Shown here: positions 1 through 8,885 of the stretch, one piece after another
Position numbering within the stretch: position 1 is the stretch's first letter
Layout: the number at the start of each line of letters is the position of its first letter
DNA from: Ignavibacteriales bacterium
GTDB lineage: Bacteria; Bacteroidota; Ignavibacteria; Ignavibacteriales; Melioribacteraceae
DNA length: 64,000 bases
NCBI GenBank assembly: GCA_026390775.1
Contig: JAPLFF010000008.1
Span: 4,361 to 68,360, forward strand
Direction: 5' to 3'
Translations under genes and position numbers: made by a program
Notes under the pieces: generated by a model
The model's database searches: none
What the model was told of the DNA's origin: nothing
The model's input: only the letters and a program-made list of their open reading frames with translations

Positions 1-353
1 ATTACTTTTGCAGGTGCTTTGATATTTGCCCCTACAAGCATTAAGTCAATTTCACAACTGCCCGGGTTTGAAGCGTAGTTTTTATCTTTGCTACGTATAT
101 TTCGTGTAATCTGGTCATACGATAATTTAAGTTTATATTTGCCTACGGGTAGATCACAGGAAAATTTACCATCCACATCCGTTGTTGCACGGGCAATAAT
201 GATGCTACCAGGGTCACCTTCCAAACCAATAGGAACGCCATTAATAGGTTCGCCAATTGTATTTTGTGCAAAAACTATATTTGCCGGGAATGCGCATACT
301 GTAAATAAAATCAGCAAAGGAAGCTTTATGAATATTTTTATTTTCGAATTCAT
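1..353 (-). CDS. Secreted protein with carboxypeptidase-regulatory-like domain (C-terminus cut by window edge)
   Basis: The minus strand reads open from an ATG at 353 to the window edge, giving about 117 residues without a stop. The N-terminus is a clear signal peptide: basic MNSKIKIF, then a hydrophobic stretch (LLILFTVCAF) and a likely cleavage after 'VFA'. From about residue 38 the pattern 'VPIGLEGDPGSII', 'TTDVDGKFSCDLPVGKYKLKLS' (split here for reading) is that of a CarboxypepD_reg-like / Cna-B beta-sandwich, used in exported proteins and TonB-dependent receptors. The rest of the protein lies outside the window, so its function cannot be given. The opposite-strand frame over the same bases lacks any protein-like pattern. 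Confidence 0.75.
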   Translation of the reverse strand, partial: MNSKIKIFIKLPLLILFTVCAFPANIVFAQNTIGEPINGVPIGLEGDPGSIIIARATTDVDGKFSCDLPVGKYKLKLSYDQITRNIRSKDKNYASNPGSCEIDLMLVGANIKAPAKV

Positions 354-612
354 ATAATTAGTCTCCAATTATTAATTTCTATTTAATGTCTGTTACAATT
401 CCATAGGATAATTCTTATTCTAATGGAAGTAATACTTGAGAACTTAGACAGGGAACGAAGGATTTATTTATTTGCTAATTATATCTCCTTATATAAATAG
501 TATTCAATTTGTTTTACCAGAATTTTGTTCGAATTTATATATGATAGCCAGCCGTTACAATAGCAAACAAGCGTACGGTATGTATTGGTAAGTGAACGGT
601 ATGAATAAAGAA

Positions 613-3600
613 TTAATCGGTAAGTGAAGAAAGAGAACCTGACTCTGGAATAGAAATTTTATAAAGTGGCGGTGGGAGAGAAATAATTACTTCTGTTCCG
701 TGTGCATTGTTATCGCGGTTACCTAAATCTTCAAACATGATCGGTTTAGGAAGCTGCATTTTTGTGCTTAGCAATCTGAGACGTTCTTCAATAATTTGTA
801 TCCCTTTTGAAATGTGATCTTCTCTTTTATTCTTCTTTGCTTCTTTAATTCCTATTCCATTATCGGTAACTTTAATTATTAATGATCTGCAGATTATTGA
901 ATCAATATCTACATTTTCAAATGAAAATGAAATTGTTACTAGTCCTCTACTACCGGAATTAATTATTCCATGCCAAAGAGTATTTTCCACAAACGGTTGG
1001 ATGATCATATTCGGTATCATTATAGAATTGGTTTTAACATCTGTTCCGGTAATAATCTCATAAGAAAAACTTTCCTGAAATCTTAGCTTTTCAAGATCGA
1101 GATAAAGTTTAAGCCGGTTAATTTCTTCTGATAAAAGAATAAATCCGCTTCCTGCTGTATCAAGATTTTTTCTGATTAGCTTAGCCATCATCGCTATATA
1201 ATCATTTGCCTCTTCATTTCTCTGGCAGTTGATGAGGTACTGTACTGAGTTGAGTGAGTTAAAAATAAAATGCGGGTTCATCATTGCAGATAAAGCCTGA
1301 TGTTTTAGATCATTTATTCTTTCTGTAAGTATTAACTCTTCACCAATCTTTTTATTATTCAGCTTCAAGCGCCAAACTATTATAAAGACAGATAGACATA
1401 CCAATATTGATATAATCAAAAGGTCAAACCAGATCGTTTCAATGAATCGGGGCAATACACGGAAGGAAAGAAAATATGGTTTACTCCAATCAGCATTCTG
1501 AGTTTTAGCCATAATTTGCAGCTCATATTTCCCATTCGCAAGAGAAATGAAATCCAGGAAATCATGATCAGTTTCCTTCCACTCACCATTTAAATTATAT
1601 TTATATCTTACTGAACTCGGCGAAGAAAAGCTTAACGCTTTAAAGTCTATGTAAACATCACGTTGATCCGGTTTAAAAACTAAATTGTTATAGTTTGTAT
1701 AAACCGAATCACCTGCTTTTATGCTGATTATTTTTACATTGAGTGAAGGAGAAATATAGCTGTCAAATAAATTTATGTCTAGAAAAGAGATCCCGCTACT
1801 TGTGCCGATGTACAGATAGTTTTTTCCCTCATCATAAAAAAGAGAGTATACTTCATTCGATGGAAGACCTGTTTGCCTGTTAAGATGTTTGATTGAATTC
1901 CCGTCAAATAAATAAAGTCCCTTCATGTTTCCAATCCAAATCCTGTTCTTGTTATCAGATACAATAGAAGTAGAGGATGATAAGTCATACCCATTTATTT
2001 TTGTGTAAGTTTTAATCGAATCATTTTTGAGGTTATAGTGTGTAATCCCTTTTTCGCCGGCAAACCAGACATTATTTTTATTATCCTGAATGATTGAATT
2101 TATTCTTGAGTTCAGAACCGGATTAGAGGGGAAAAAAGATTTCTTCCATCCTGCCTTTCCCGATTTATCGGGAGGGTTGGATAATTTGCATAATCCAAGA
2201 CTTGTGCCTATCCAGATATTCTTTTGTGTATCCTCAAAAATTTCGTTAACACGGTTTAGACTAATGCTATCTCCAAAAATATAGAACTGGTAATGTTGAT
2301 CCTTCTTATTGTTAAGATATCTTTGAACTCTTATGGAATTTCCCCCTGTTCCGAACAAATAAAGTCCGTCGCCAGTCTTACTAAAAGATGGCGAATTGAA
2401 CATATAAAATTTTATTCCCTTGTAAGAAATATTCTTTATTAGATTTCCGCCAAACGCACCGCAGATATAAAAATCATTATTAACATTTTTAATATTGTAG
2501 ATATATTCCGTTAACGTTTTTCCCGAATTGTTCTTGATTTGGTTGAATCTTCCGTTATCTAAAATATTAATACCATTAAAAGTACCAATCAATAATTTAC
2601 CAGATTTTTCTTTAACAACTGAATAAACATTATTATTACTCAATCCGTCTTTTTCATTGTAGCTTCTTAGATAAAGATTATTTATACAATAAACGCCTTT
2701 GCCGTATGTGCTTATCCAAATATTCCCTTCATTATCTTCAAGGTAATTATTTACAAGCGTATTCTGCAGATCCATTTTTCTTCCGATATCAATAATTTTA
2801 TCTGAACCGTTCGGAATTAAAAAGAAACCTCTGTTCATAATCGAAAACCAAATATTATTACTTTTGTCTCTTAGGATGGAAATAACATCATTATTGCCGG
2901 CATAGAGATCTATTCTATATATTTTAATTACAATGTTGTTTTTTACCTTATAGATAATCCCTTTAGTGCCAATAAAGTAACTGCCTTCATCACCGTCAGT
3001 AAGACAATAAACAGCCGTATCAGGTAAGCCGGTAATTCTCAATTTGGTTAATTTGTTGTTTTTGAAATTGAATAACCCGGTTGTGGTTAAAGCAATTACT
3101 TCAGAACTTAATAATTTTTCTAATTTAATTATTTGAACGGGATAGGGGTTAATAATGTAATTAGAAAAGCCGGAAGGTATTTTTTCGTTGATAACATTTA
3201 TTCCTTCATAACTACGATAGGCGTATAATTTTTTCTGGTAATTACCTGAAGGGATAAGTAACAAATATGATATAGCAAAACTTTTCCCGTCAATTTCACT
3301 GCAATAGTTTTCGATCCGGCCGTTTCTTAAAACATTAATCCCTTTTTCATAATTACCGATATACAATTCGCCATTTTTCCCTTCCACAAGAGATATGATC
3401 GAATTGGAATTAAGACCGTCATTTGTTCTGAACGTAGTAAAGCGTTTTCCGTCAAATTTGCTCATTCCGTTTAATGTAGCGAACCAGATAAAACCATTTC
3501 TATCCTGAATGATATTAAAAACAGTTGAAGAAGCAAGCCCGTCGGAGGAAGTGTAATGATAAAAAGAAGGTGTCTGTGAATAAAGTTGGGTATACTGAAG

Positions 3601-3639
3601 AAAACTGAATACGATAAGTATTAAAAATTTTTTTAACAT
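613..3639 (-). CDS. Two-component sensor histidine kinase, reg_prop beta-propeller + LytS-type kinase
   Basis: A large membrane sensor of about 1008 residues. It begins with a signal peptide/anchor (MLKKFLILIVFSF). About 650 residues of repeated reg_prop blades follow ('NGFIWFATLNGMSKFDG', 'NIWISTYGKGVY', 'NRIWIGNMKGLY') that form a periplasmic two-propeller sensor. Next come a Y_Y_Y domain ('VRYKYNLNGEWKETD'), one transmembrane segment near residue 745 and a His_kinase domain with the phospho-acceptor His near residue 790 in 'MNPHFIFNSLN'. An HATPase domain with 'NTLWHGI' and 'DNGIGI' closes the protein. The ATG at 3639 lies two bases after the stop of the LytTR regulator; a TTG two codons upstream would overlap that stop and is less likely. 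The gene pair forms an operon. The ligand is unknown. Confidence 0.9.
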   Translation of the reverse strand: MLKKFLILIVFSFLQYTQLYSQTPSFYHYTSSDGLASSTVFNIIQDRNGFIWFATLNGMSKFDGKRFTTFRTNDGLNSNSIISLVEGKNGELYIGNYEKGINVLRNGRIENYCSEIDGKSFAISYLLLIPSGNYQKKLYAYRSYEGINVINEKIPSGFSNYIINPYPVQIIKLEKLLSSEVIALTTTGLFNFKNNKLTKLRITGLPDTAVYCLTDGDEGSYFIGTKGIIYKVKNNIVIKIYRIDLYAGNNDVISILRDKSNNIWFSIMNRGFFLIPNGSDKIIDIGRKMDLQNTLVNNYLEDNEGNIWISTYGKGVYCINNLYLRSYNEKDGLSNNNVYSVVKEKSGKLLIGTFNGINILDNGRFNQIKNNSGKTLTEYIYNIKNVNNDFYICGAFGGNLIKNISYKGIKFYMFNSPSFSKTGDGLYLFGTGGNSIRVQRYLNNKKDQHYQFYIFGDSISLNRVNEIFEDTQKNIWIGTSLGLCKLSNPPDKSGKAGWKKSFFPSNPVLNSRINSIIQDNKNNVWFAGEKGITHYNLKNDSIKTYTKINGYDLSSSTSIVSDNKNRIWIGNMKGLYLFDGNSIKHLNRQTGLPSNEVYSLFYDEGKNYLYIGTSSGISFLDINLFDSYISPSLNVKIISIKAGDSVYTNYNNLVFKPDQRDVYIDFKALSFSSPSSVRYKYNLNGEWKETDHDFLDFISLANGKYELQIMAKTQNADWSKPYFLSFRVLPRFIETIWFDLLIISILVCLSVFIIVWRLKLNNKKIGEELILTERINDLKHQALSAMMNPHFIFNSLNSVQYLINCQRNEEANDYIAMMAKLIRKNLDTAGSGFILLSEEINRLKLYLDLEKLRFQESFSYEIITGTDVKTNSIMIPNMIIQPFVENTLWHGIINSGSRGLVTISFSFENVDIDSIICRSLIIKVTDNGIGIKEAKKNKREDHISKGIQIIEERLRLLSTKMQLPKPIMFEDLGNRDNNAHGTEVIISLPPPLYKISIPESGSLSSLTD

Positions 3640-3641
3640 AT

Positions 3642-4394
3642 TCAAACAGCATTTAGCACTGCTTTTATTTTTTGAATAAATTCCGGAACTCTGCGGCGCG
3701 ATATCTCAATCTTGCTTCCGTCTGTCATCGTAATAAAGCTTCCGCTGATGTTTGAATAATCTTTAATATACTTAAGATTGATAATATGCGATTTGTGAAT
3801 TCTGAAAAATTTTTCTTTTGGTATGGTATCTTCAAAATCTTTTAATGTACGGGAAACGATTGTATTCTTTCCATCCTTAAAAATTACTTTTGTATAACAT
3901 CCTTCAGCTTCGAGACGGATTATATCATCAATTTCCAATACATTAAATCCATGAGATGCAGGAAGAACTAATTTATCTGTTTCATGAACATTCTCGGCTT
4001 TTATCTTTTTATTCTTAATCAATAAAAGTTTTTTAACTGTCTGTTTAAGCTCCTTGATATTTACCGGTTTAAGTAGATAATCTGCGGCTCCAGCTTTAAC
4101 GGCATTGATTCCAAATTCCTCATGAGCACTGACGAATACAACCATAAAGTTCAGTTCATCGTATTCATCAAGAAAATCAAATCCGTCGAGTACTGGCATA
4201 TTAATATCGAGAAACACTACATCGGGCTTATGAACATTTACGAGATCCTTTGCACTAACCACGGAATCCGCACATCCTAGGATTTCAATTTCATGACAAT
4301 AATTTTCAATAATCTTTTTAAGGTTCTCCCGCCCATGAAGTTCATCATCAACTATTATTGCTGTTAGCTTATTAAATACATTTTGTGGATTCAT
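3642..4394 (-). CDS. LytTR-family response regulator
   Basis: A 250-residue LytR/AlgR-type response regulator. The receiver domain (about residues 10-125) has the acidic pair D16/D17 in 'IIVDDE', the phospho-acceptor D63 in 'VFLDINMP', S89 and the conserved K109 in 'LLKPVN'. The LytTR DNA-binding domain (about 147-247) has 'IIRLEAEGCYTKVIFKDG' and 'FFRIHKSHIINLKYI'. It is the first gene of the pair with the adjacent LytS-type kinase, which is its natural phosphodonor by position. About 90 bases separate it from frr, so it probably has its own promoter there. The target genes are unknown. Confidence 0.92.
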   Translation of the reverse strand: MNPQNVFNKLTAIIVDDELHGRENLKKIIENYCHEIEILGCADSVVSAKDLVNVHKPDVVFLDINMPVLDGFDFLDEYDELNFMVVFVSAHEEFGINAVKAGAADYLLKPVNIKELKQTVKKLLLIKNKKIKAENVHETDKLVLPASHGFNVLEIDDIIRLEAEGCYTKVIFKDGKNTIVSRTLKDFEDTIPKEKFFRIHKSHIINLKYIKDYSNISGSFITMTDGSKIEISRRRVPEFIQKIKAVLNAV

Positions 4395-4485
4395 GACTCA
4401 CTACTTTAATTTACTATGTAACCTGAAATTGTTCAGGCACAATTAACTTTCGTTAAATAGATAAGTCGTTAATATTTGGGTGATA

Positions 4486-5046
4486 TTACACTTCCATAAT
4501 TTCTTTTTCTTTATGCTTTATAATCTCATCAACCATTGTAATATGTTCATCCGTAAGCTTCTGCGTTTCTTTTTCAGCTTCTTTTAATTCATCTTCGGTC
4601 ATCTTTTTTTCTTTTTCCATTTTTTTAAGATGATCATTTGCATCGCGGCGTACATTTCTTAAAGCGACTTTTGCTTCTTCACCAAATTTCTTAACCAATT
4701 TTACAAGATCTTTTCTTCGTTCTTCGGTTAACAGTGGTATGGGGATCTTAAGATTAGTTCCATCACTTATTGGATTTAATCCAAGGTCTGATGCAATAAT
4801 AGCTTTATCAATCGCCTGCACCATTGATTTATCCCATGGAGTAATTGAAATTGTGTGTGCATCAAGTACAGAGACATTACCGACTTGATTGAGAGGACTC
4901 ATTGTTCCGTAATAATCTACTTTTATACCGTCGAGTAATGCAGTTGTAGCTTTGCCTGTTCTAATTTTTGCAATTTCAGCTCTGAATGCTTCAACACTTT
5001 TATCCATCCGATGGCGAGCATCTTTTATTTGTGGATGGTTTAACAT
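4486..5046 (-). CDS. frr: Ribosome recycling factor
   Basis: A 186-residue RRF of normal length. It splits the post-termination ribosome together with EF-G. Family patterns are visible: 'FRAEIAKIRTGKATTALLDGI' near residues 22-42 (the long helix then hinge), 'NPISDGTNLKIPIPLLTEERR' and the C-terminal charged helix 'KDLVKLVKKFGEEAKVALRN' (each quoted only as far as the motif). It is 30 bases downstream of pyrH in the same direction, the usual pyrH-frr order. A GAGG-type Shine-Dalgarno sequence lies just before the ATG. Confidence 0.97.
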   Translation of the reverse strand: MLNHPQIKDARHRMDKSVEAFRAEIAKIRTGKATTALLDGIKVDYYGTMSPLNQVGNVSVLDAHTISITPWDKSMVQAIDKAIIASDLGLNPISDGTNLKIPIPLLTEERRKDLVKLVKKFGEEAKVALRNVRRDANDHLKKMEKEKKMTEDELKEAEKETQKLTDEHITMVDEIIKHKEKEIMEV

Positions 5047-5076
5047 AGGACCTCACAAATTTTAGTTCTTAATAGT

Positions 5077-5802
5077 TTACGCCAAATTTCTAACCGATGT
5101 TCCAATATTTTCTCCCGTAACAACTTTTAAAAGATTACCGGGTTTATCCATATTAAATATTATTATCGGTAAATTATTTTCTTTACATAAACTGATTGCC
5201 GTTAAATCCATAACACGAAGATTTTTTTGGAGAACATCAATGTAAGAGATTTCTTCAAAGCGAAATGCATCCGGATTTTTTTCCGGATCAGAATCGAATA
5301 CACCATCAACACGCGTTCCTTTCAATATTGCATCGGCTTCAATCTCAACAGCTCTTAATGAAGCGGCTGTATCAGTACTGAAATATGGATGACCAGTTCC
5401 TGCTCCAAGGATTACCACTCTTCCCTTTTCAAGATGTCTTATAGCTCTGCGCCTGATATAAGGTTCTGCAATAGCTTCCATATTAATTGCGGTCATCAAA
5501 CGAGTGTACATTCCTTTATTCTCACAAGCATTTTGCAAAGCAAGTGAATTGATCATCGTTGCCAGCATTCCCATATGATCACCTGTTACACGGTCAATAC
5601 CTTGACCGTTGGCATTTAATCCGCGATATATATTTCCGCCTCCGATTACAATCCCTACTTGAACTCCGAGTGAATGAATTGTTTTTATTTCATCAGAAAA
5701 GAAATCCAAGATTTTGGGTTCGATTCCAAATTCGTTCTCGCCAGCCAGAGATTCTCCGCTGAGCTTTAGTAATATTCTTTTGTATTTAAGTTTAGTAGTC
5801 AT
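5077..5802 (-). CDS. pyrH: UMP kinase
   Basis: A 241-residue amino-acid-kinase-fold enzyme that phosphorylates UMP to UDP in pyrimidine nucleotide synthesis. Visible hallmarks are '[13 protein letters not shown]' near the N-terminus (phosphate binding), '[13 protein letters not shown]', '[15 protein letters not shown]' and '[13 protein letters not shown]' in the nucleotide-binding region. The length is typical for bacterial PyrH. It is separated from tsf by a strong intrinsic terminator, so it may be transcribed by read-through or from a promoter inside the gap. It is followed closely by frr. Confidence 0.97.
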   Translation of the reverse strand: MTTKLKYKRILLKLSGESLAGENEFGIEPKILDFFSDEIKTIHSLGVQVGIVIGGGNIYRGLNANGQGIDRVTGDHMGMLATMINSLALQNACENKGMYTRLMTAINMEAIAEPYIRRRAIRHLEKGRVVILGAGTGHPYFSTDTAASLRAVEIEADAILKGTRVDGVFDSDPEKNPDAFRFEEISYIDVLQKNLRVMDLTAISLCKENNLPIIIFNMDKPGNLLKVVTGENIGTSVRNLA

Positions 5803-5822
5803 AAATCGTTTCCAATATAAAA

Positions 5823-5854
5823 AAAAAGGTCTTATTTAGAAATAAGACCTTTTT
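5823..5854 (-). terminator. Intrinsic terminator between tsf and pyrH
   Basis: A perfect stem pairs 5823-5837 with 5840-5854 (core AGGTCTTATTT / AAATAAGACCT) around a two-base centre. On the minus strand the stem runs into a row of T residues. It lies six bases after the tsf stop codon, so it ends or attenuates the rpsB-tsf transcript before pyrH. Confidence 0.85.
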
Positions 5855-5859
5855 CCGAA

Positions 5860-6729
5860 TTACTTTTTCTCATCGCTGAGGTGAAATCTTCTGAATTTAA
5901 TCAGTTTCACTTGCGCTGAGTTTGTTTTATTAAACTCTTCAATTAATCCGCCGATCTTTTTCGTATTATCTTTTACAAACGCTTGTTCAAAAAGACAATT
6001 CTCTTCGTAGAATTTATTTAGTTTACCAAGAGCAATTTTTTCTAGAATCTGTTCTGGTTTACCTTCTTTACGCGCAAGCTCTTTGTAAATCTCAACTTCT
6101 TTTTCAATTAGAGTTTTATCAACTTCATCACGATATATTGATAATGGTCGCATAGCGGCAACTTGCATTGCAATGTCTTTTAAGACCGGTTCGAATACAT
6201 TTGTTTTATCAGAAGGAACATTCTCTGCCTCAATAAGAACACCAAGTTTTGAACCTGCATGAACATAATCTACAATTTCACCATTAGCAGTGCTATCAAT
6301 TGCAAAACGTGATATTTCAATTTTCTCTCCGATTCTACCAATGATCGCATTTAATTCATCAGCAGCTTTCTTACCATCTTTCGACATTTCCGTCAGAGAT
6401 GATACACTTGCAGGTTTATTATTAACAACAATATCCATAACAAAGTTTGTAAAATTCACAAAGTCATCACTTTTAGCAACGAAATCTGTTTCGCAATTCA
6501 CTTCTAAGATCGCACCGGTTTTTCCATTATTGAAAACACGTGTTAAAACTATTCCTTCATTTGCAGTTCTTTCAGCTCGTTTTGCTGCAACAGATGCACC
6601 TTTTTTTCTTAATAGTTCAACTGCTTTTTCGAAGTCACCGTCAGCCTCTTCAAGAGCTTTCTTGCAATCCATCATCCCTGCACCGGTTTTTTCTCTTAAT
6701 TCTTTTACCTGATTTGCACTTACTGCCAT
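5860..6729 (-). CDS. tsf: Elongation factor Ts
   Basis: A 289-residue EF-Ts, the GDP/GTP exchange factor of EF-Tu. The N-terminal UBA-like domain has 'KELREKTGAGMMDCKKAL' (residues 9-26) and 'KAVELLRKKG'. The core carries the signature 'GAILEVNCETDFVAKSDDF' near residues 72-90. The ATG at 6729 follows a short spacer after rpsB, giving the standard rpsB-tsf operon, and the terminator at 5823-5854 closes it. The length is within the usual range. Confidence 0.97.
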   Translation of the reverse strand: MAVSANQVKELREKTGAGMMDCKKALEEADGDFEKAVELLRKKGASVAAKRAERTANEGIVLTRVFNNGKTGAILEVNCETDFVAKSDDFVNFTNFVMDIVVNNKPASVSSLTEMSKDGKKAADELNAIIGRIGEKIEISRFAIDSTANGEIVDYVHAGSKLGVLIEAENVPSDKTNVFEPVLKDIAMQVAAMRPLSIYRDEVDKTLIEKEVEIYKELARKEGKPEQILEKIALGKLNKFYEENCLFEQAFVKDNTKKIGGLIEEFNKTNSAQVKLIKFRRFHLSDEKK

Positions 6730-6772
6730 AATTTATTTACCTCAATAATTTTCTAAAAAACTTCATTAACAT

Positions 6773-7732
6773 TTATTCTGTTTTTGTTTCGATGCTATCT
6801 TCTTTTTTCTCAACAGGTTTTACTTCCGGTTTATCTTCTTTCTTTTCAACATGTCTATCATCTCTTCTTGGAGCCGGTCTATTCGGTCTGTTGTCTCTCC
6901 TATCTCTGTGTTGCGGTCTCTTATCACCTTTTTCATCAATTTTTACTCTTCTTACTTTACCTTTTGCGTCTTTCTTTTCTACTTCTTGTTCTTCTTTATT
7001 TTCTTTTTTACTTTCTCTTTCAGCTGCTTCATGTGCTCTTAATTCTTTTGATTTTGCATTTCCTTCAATAACTGCGTCGGCAATTAATCGTGTAATTACT
7101 TCAACTGCACGTGATGCATCGTCATTAGCAGGAATGATATAATCAATAGGAGCAGGATCGCAGTTTGTATCTACGATTGCAAAAAGTGGAATGTTCAATC
7201 GTAACGCTTCATTAACTGCAATTGATTCTTTTTTAATATCAACTATGAATAAAGCTCCAGGCATTTTTGCAAGTGTTTCAACACCATCAAGAACTTTTCT
7301 TAGCTTATCTTTTTCTCTTGTTAGAACGAGGCGTTCCTTCTTTGTGATTTTTTCAAAAGTACCGTCGCTCTCCATCTTTTCAATATTTTGTAATCGTTTA
7401 ATACTTTTACGAATTGTCTGAAAATTGGTTAGCATTCCGCCAAGCCATCTTTCGCTTACCCAGTTACTGTCTGAACGTTTTGCTTCTGCTGCAACTGTTC
7501 CTTTAGCTTGTTTTTTTGTGCCTACAAAAAGAACGCGTTTACCCTGAGATACAATCTCTGTCATAGCTTGAGCAGCTACTTCGATTGCCTCTTGTGTTTT
7601 CTTTAAATCAATTATATGAATACCATTCTTTTCCATAAAGATGTATGGTTTCATTTTAGGATTCCAGCGACGTGTTAAGTGACCGAAGTGTGCGCCTGAT
7701 TCGATGAGTTCTGTGAGTTGGACTCTAGACAT
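6773..7732 (-). CDS. rpsB: 30S ribosomal protein S2 with long charged C-terminal tail
   Basis: Small-subunit protein S2, about 319 residues from the ATG at 7732. I chose this start because 'AGGAGA' lies five to six bases upstream and the family begins at 'MSRVQLTELIESGAHFGH'; a frame extension of 15 residues upstream is not family-like. The core has 'RWNPKMKPYIFMEKNGIHII', 'FVGTKKQA' and 'SERWLGGMLTNFQTI'. After about residue 225 there is an extra roughly 90-residue tail rich in Lys, Arg, Glu and Asp ('RRDNRPNRPAPRRDD', 'VEKKEDKPEVKP'), which looks disordered. S2 in most bacteria stops near 230-260 residues. Confidence 0.96.
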   Translation of the reverse strand: MSRVQLTELIESGAHFGHLTRRWNPKMKPYIFMEKNGIHIIDLKKTQEAIEVAAQAMTEIVSQGKRVLFVGTKKQAKGTVAAEAKRSDSNWVSERWLGGMLTNFQTIRKSIKRLQNIEKMESDGTFEKITKKERLVLTREKDKLRKVLDGVETLAKMPGALFIVDIKKESIAVNEALRLNIPLFAIVDTNCDPAPIDYIIPANDDASRAVEVITRLIADAVIEGNAKSKELRAHEAAERESKKENKEEQEVEKKDAKGKVRRVKIDEKGDKRPQHRDRRDNRPNRPAPRRDDRHVEKKEDKPEVKPVEKKEDSIETKTE

Positions 7733-7838
7733 GATTTCTCCTGTTTTTCTTCTACCCTCTTCATCTTTGCCTTCCATCTCTTTTTAACGTGAGACACAGG
7801 GGGCAAATCCGAGAGTATGAATAATGTTAATTAAATAA

Positions 7839-8225
7839 TTATCTCTTAGAGAATTGGAATCTTTTACGCGCTTTCTTTTGACCGTATTTTTTACGTTCAA
7901 CCATTCTTGGATCTCTTTTCAAAAGACCTTCTGCTTTTAACGGAACTCTAAAATCTCCATTAATTTCTTCAAGCGCTCTTGAAATTCCAAGACGAATTGA
8001 ATCTGATTGACCGGAAATACCGCCGCCGTTCACATTTGCAAAGACATCATATTTACCGAGGGTTTCTGTTGCAACAAAAGGAAGCATTAAATTATCTTGA
8101 TGATCTTTACGCGAAAAAAACTTTTCAAATTCTTTGTCATTAACGGTTATCTTGCCGGAACCACTTCTTAAATAAACTCTGGCTACAGCATTTTTTCTTC
8201 TTCCAACAAAAATTTTATCTGTCAT
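7839..8225 (-). CDS. rpsI: 30S ribosomal protein S9
   Basis: S9 of 128 residues from the ATG at 8225, which has 'GGAGAG' upstream; the TTG one codon earlier is less suitable. The protein shows '[13 protein letters not shown]', '[19 protein letters not shown]' and the basic C-terminal tail '[16 protein letters not shown]' that reaches the P-site tRNA. It lies 12 bases downstream of rplM, giving the universal rplM-rpsI pair. Confidence 0.97.
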   Translation of the reverse strand: MTDKIFVGRRKNAVARVYLRSGSGKITVNDKEFEKFFSRKDHQDNLMLPFVATETLGKYDVFANVNGGGISGQSDSIRLGISRALEEINGDFRVPLKAEGLLKRDPRMVERKKYGQKKARKRFQFSKR

Positions 8226-8237
8226 CAACTCTCTCCA

Positions 8238-8678
8238 TTAAAGACTTATAACTTCTGGTTTTTGAGCGCTATGCGGATGTACATCACCTGCATACACTTT
8301 TAACTTCTTAATTAATTTTCTTCCTAGTTTTGTTTTGGGCAGCATACCTTTAACTGCATTTTCAAAAGCGAATTCCGGTTTCTTTTCCATCACTTCTGAA
8401 AAACTTCTAAATCTTGTACCACCCGGATACGTTGAGTGTGAAAAATAAGTTTTTTGAGTTTCTCTCTTACCGGTCATTCTAATTTTATCGGCATTAATAA
8501 CGACTACAAAATCGCCTGTATCCATATTAGGTGTAAACTCTGGTTTATTTTTACCGCGAATTACTCTGGCTACTTTGGCTGCTAAACGACCTAAAATTTG
8601 ATCTTTTGCATCAACCAAATACCATTTTTGATTGGCGTCTTCCGGTTTTATAAATCTTGTAATTCTTTCCTGCTTCAA
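8238..8678 (-). CDS. rplM: 50S ribosomal protein L13 (TTG start)
   Basis: L13, an early-assembly large-subunit protein. Family patterns are 'KWYLVDAKDQILGRLAAKVA', 'GDFVVVINADKI', 'GKRETQKTYFSHS' and 'AVKGMLPKTKLGR'. The best start is TTG at 8678: a perfect GGAGG (8684-8688) sits five bases upstream and the resulting 146 residues match the family length. An ATG at 8711 in the same frame would add 11 residues and place the GGAGG inside the gene. rplM begins the operon with rpsI; the gap to the divergent gene at 8886 must hold its promoter. Confidence 0.95.
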   Translation of the reverse strand: MKQERITRFIKPEDANQKWYLVDAKDQILGRLAAKVARVIRGKNKPEFTPNMDTGDFVVVINADKIRMTGKRETQKTYFSHSTYPGGTRFRSFSEVMEKKPEFAFENAVKGMLPKTKLGRKLIKKLKVYAGDVHPHSAQKPEVISL

Positions 8679-8885
8679 AACTGCCTCCAAAAGCAAAATT
8701 CTATTTTTCAAAGGGTGTAAATATATTTCTATGAGGTTAGAATGTCAAGAAAAGGCGATTTTAAAATTCTCATCATTTTATGAACCAAACGACTTTATTA
8801 ATACAAAAAGATAAATCTATTGTTAATAGTTTTATGTAAAAGCACCTCTTTTAATTAGATTTAATCGTAAAATTATGAGTTATTC

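Noticed and set aside
88-357. Plus-strand frame of 89 codons at the left edge
   Set aside because: It overlaps the minus-strand secreted protein, which has a clear signal peptide and domain pattern; the plus frame has none.
4420-4440. Small palindrome CCTGAA...TTCAGG in the gap between frr and the LytTR gene
   Set aside because: Six-base stem with no T-run; too weak to call a terminator or operator.
6290-6712. Long plus-strand frame opposite tsf
   Set aside because: Antisense to a well-supported gene; no family pattern, and its Ser/Phe-rich content reflects the complementary codons.
6784-7142. Three plus-strand frames opposite the rpsB C-terminal tail
   Set aside because: These are Leu/Ser/Phe-rich complements of the Lys/Glu/Arg-rich tail codons, not proteins.
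7733-7777. Upstream extension of rpsB by 15 residues
   Set aside because: The ATG at 7732 has a good Shine-Dalgarno and matches the family start.
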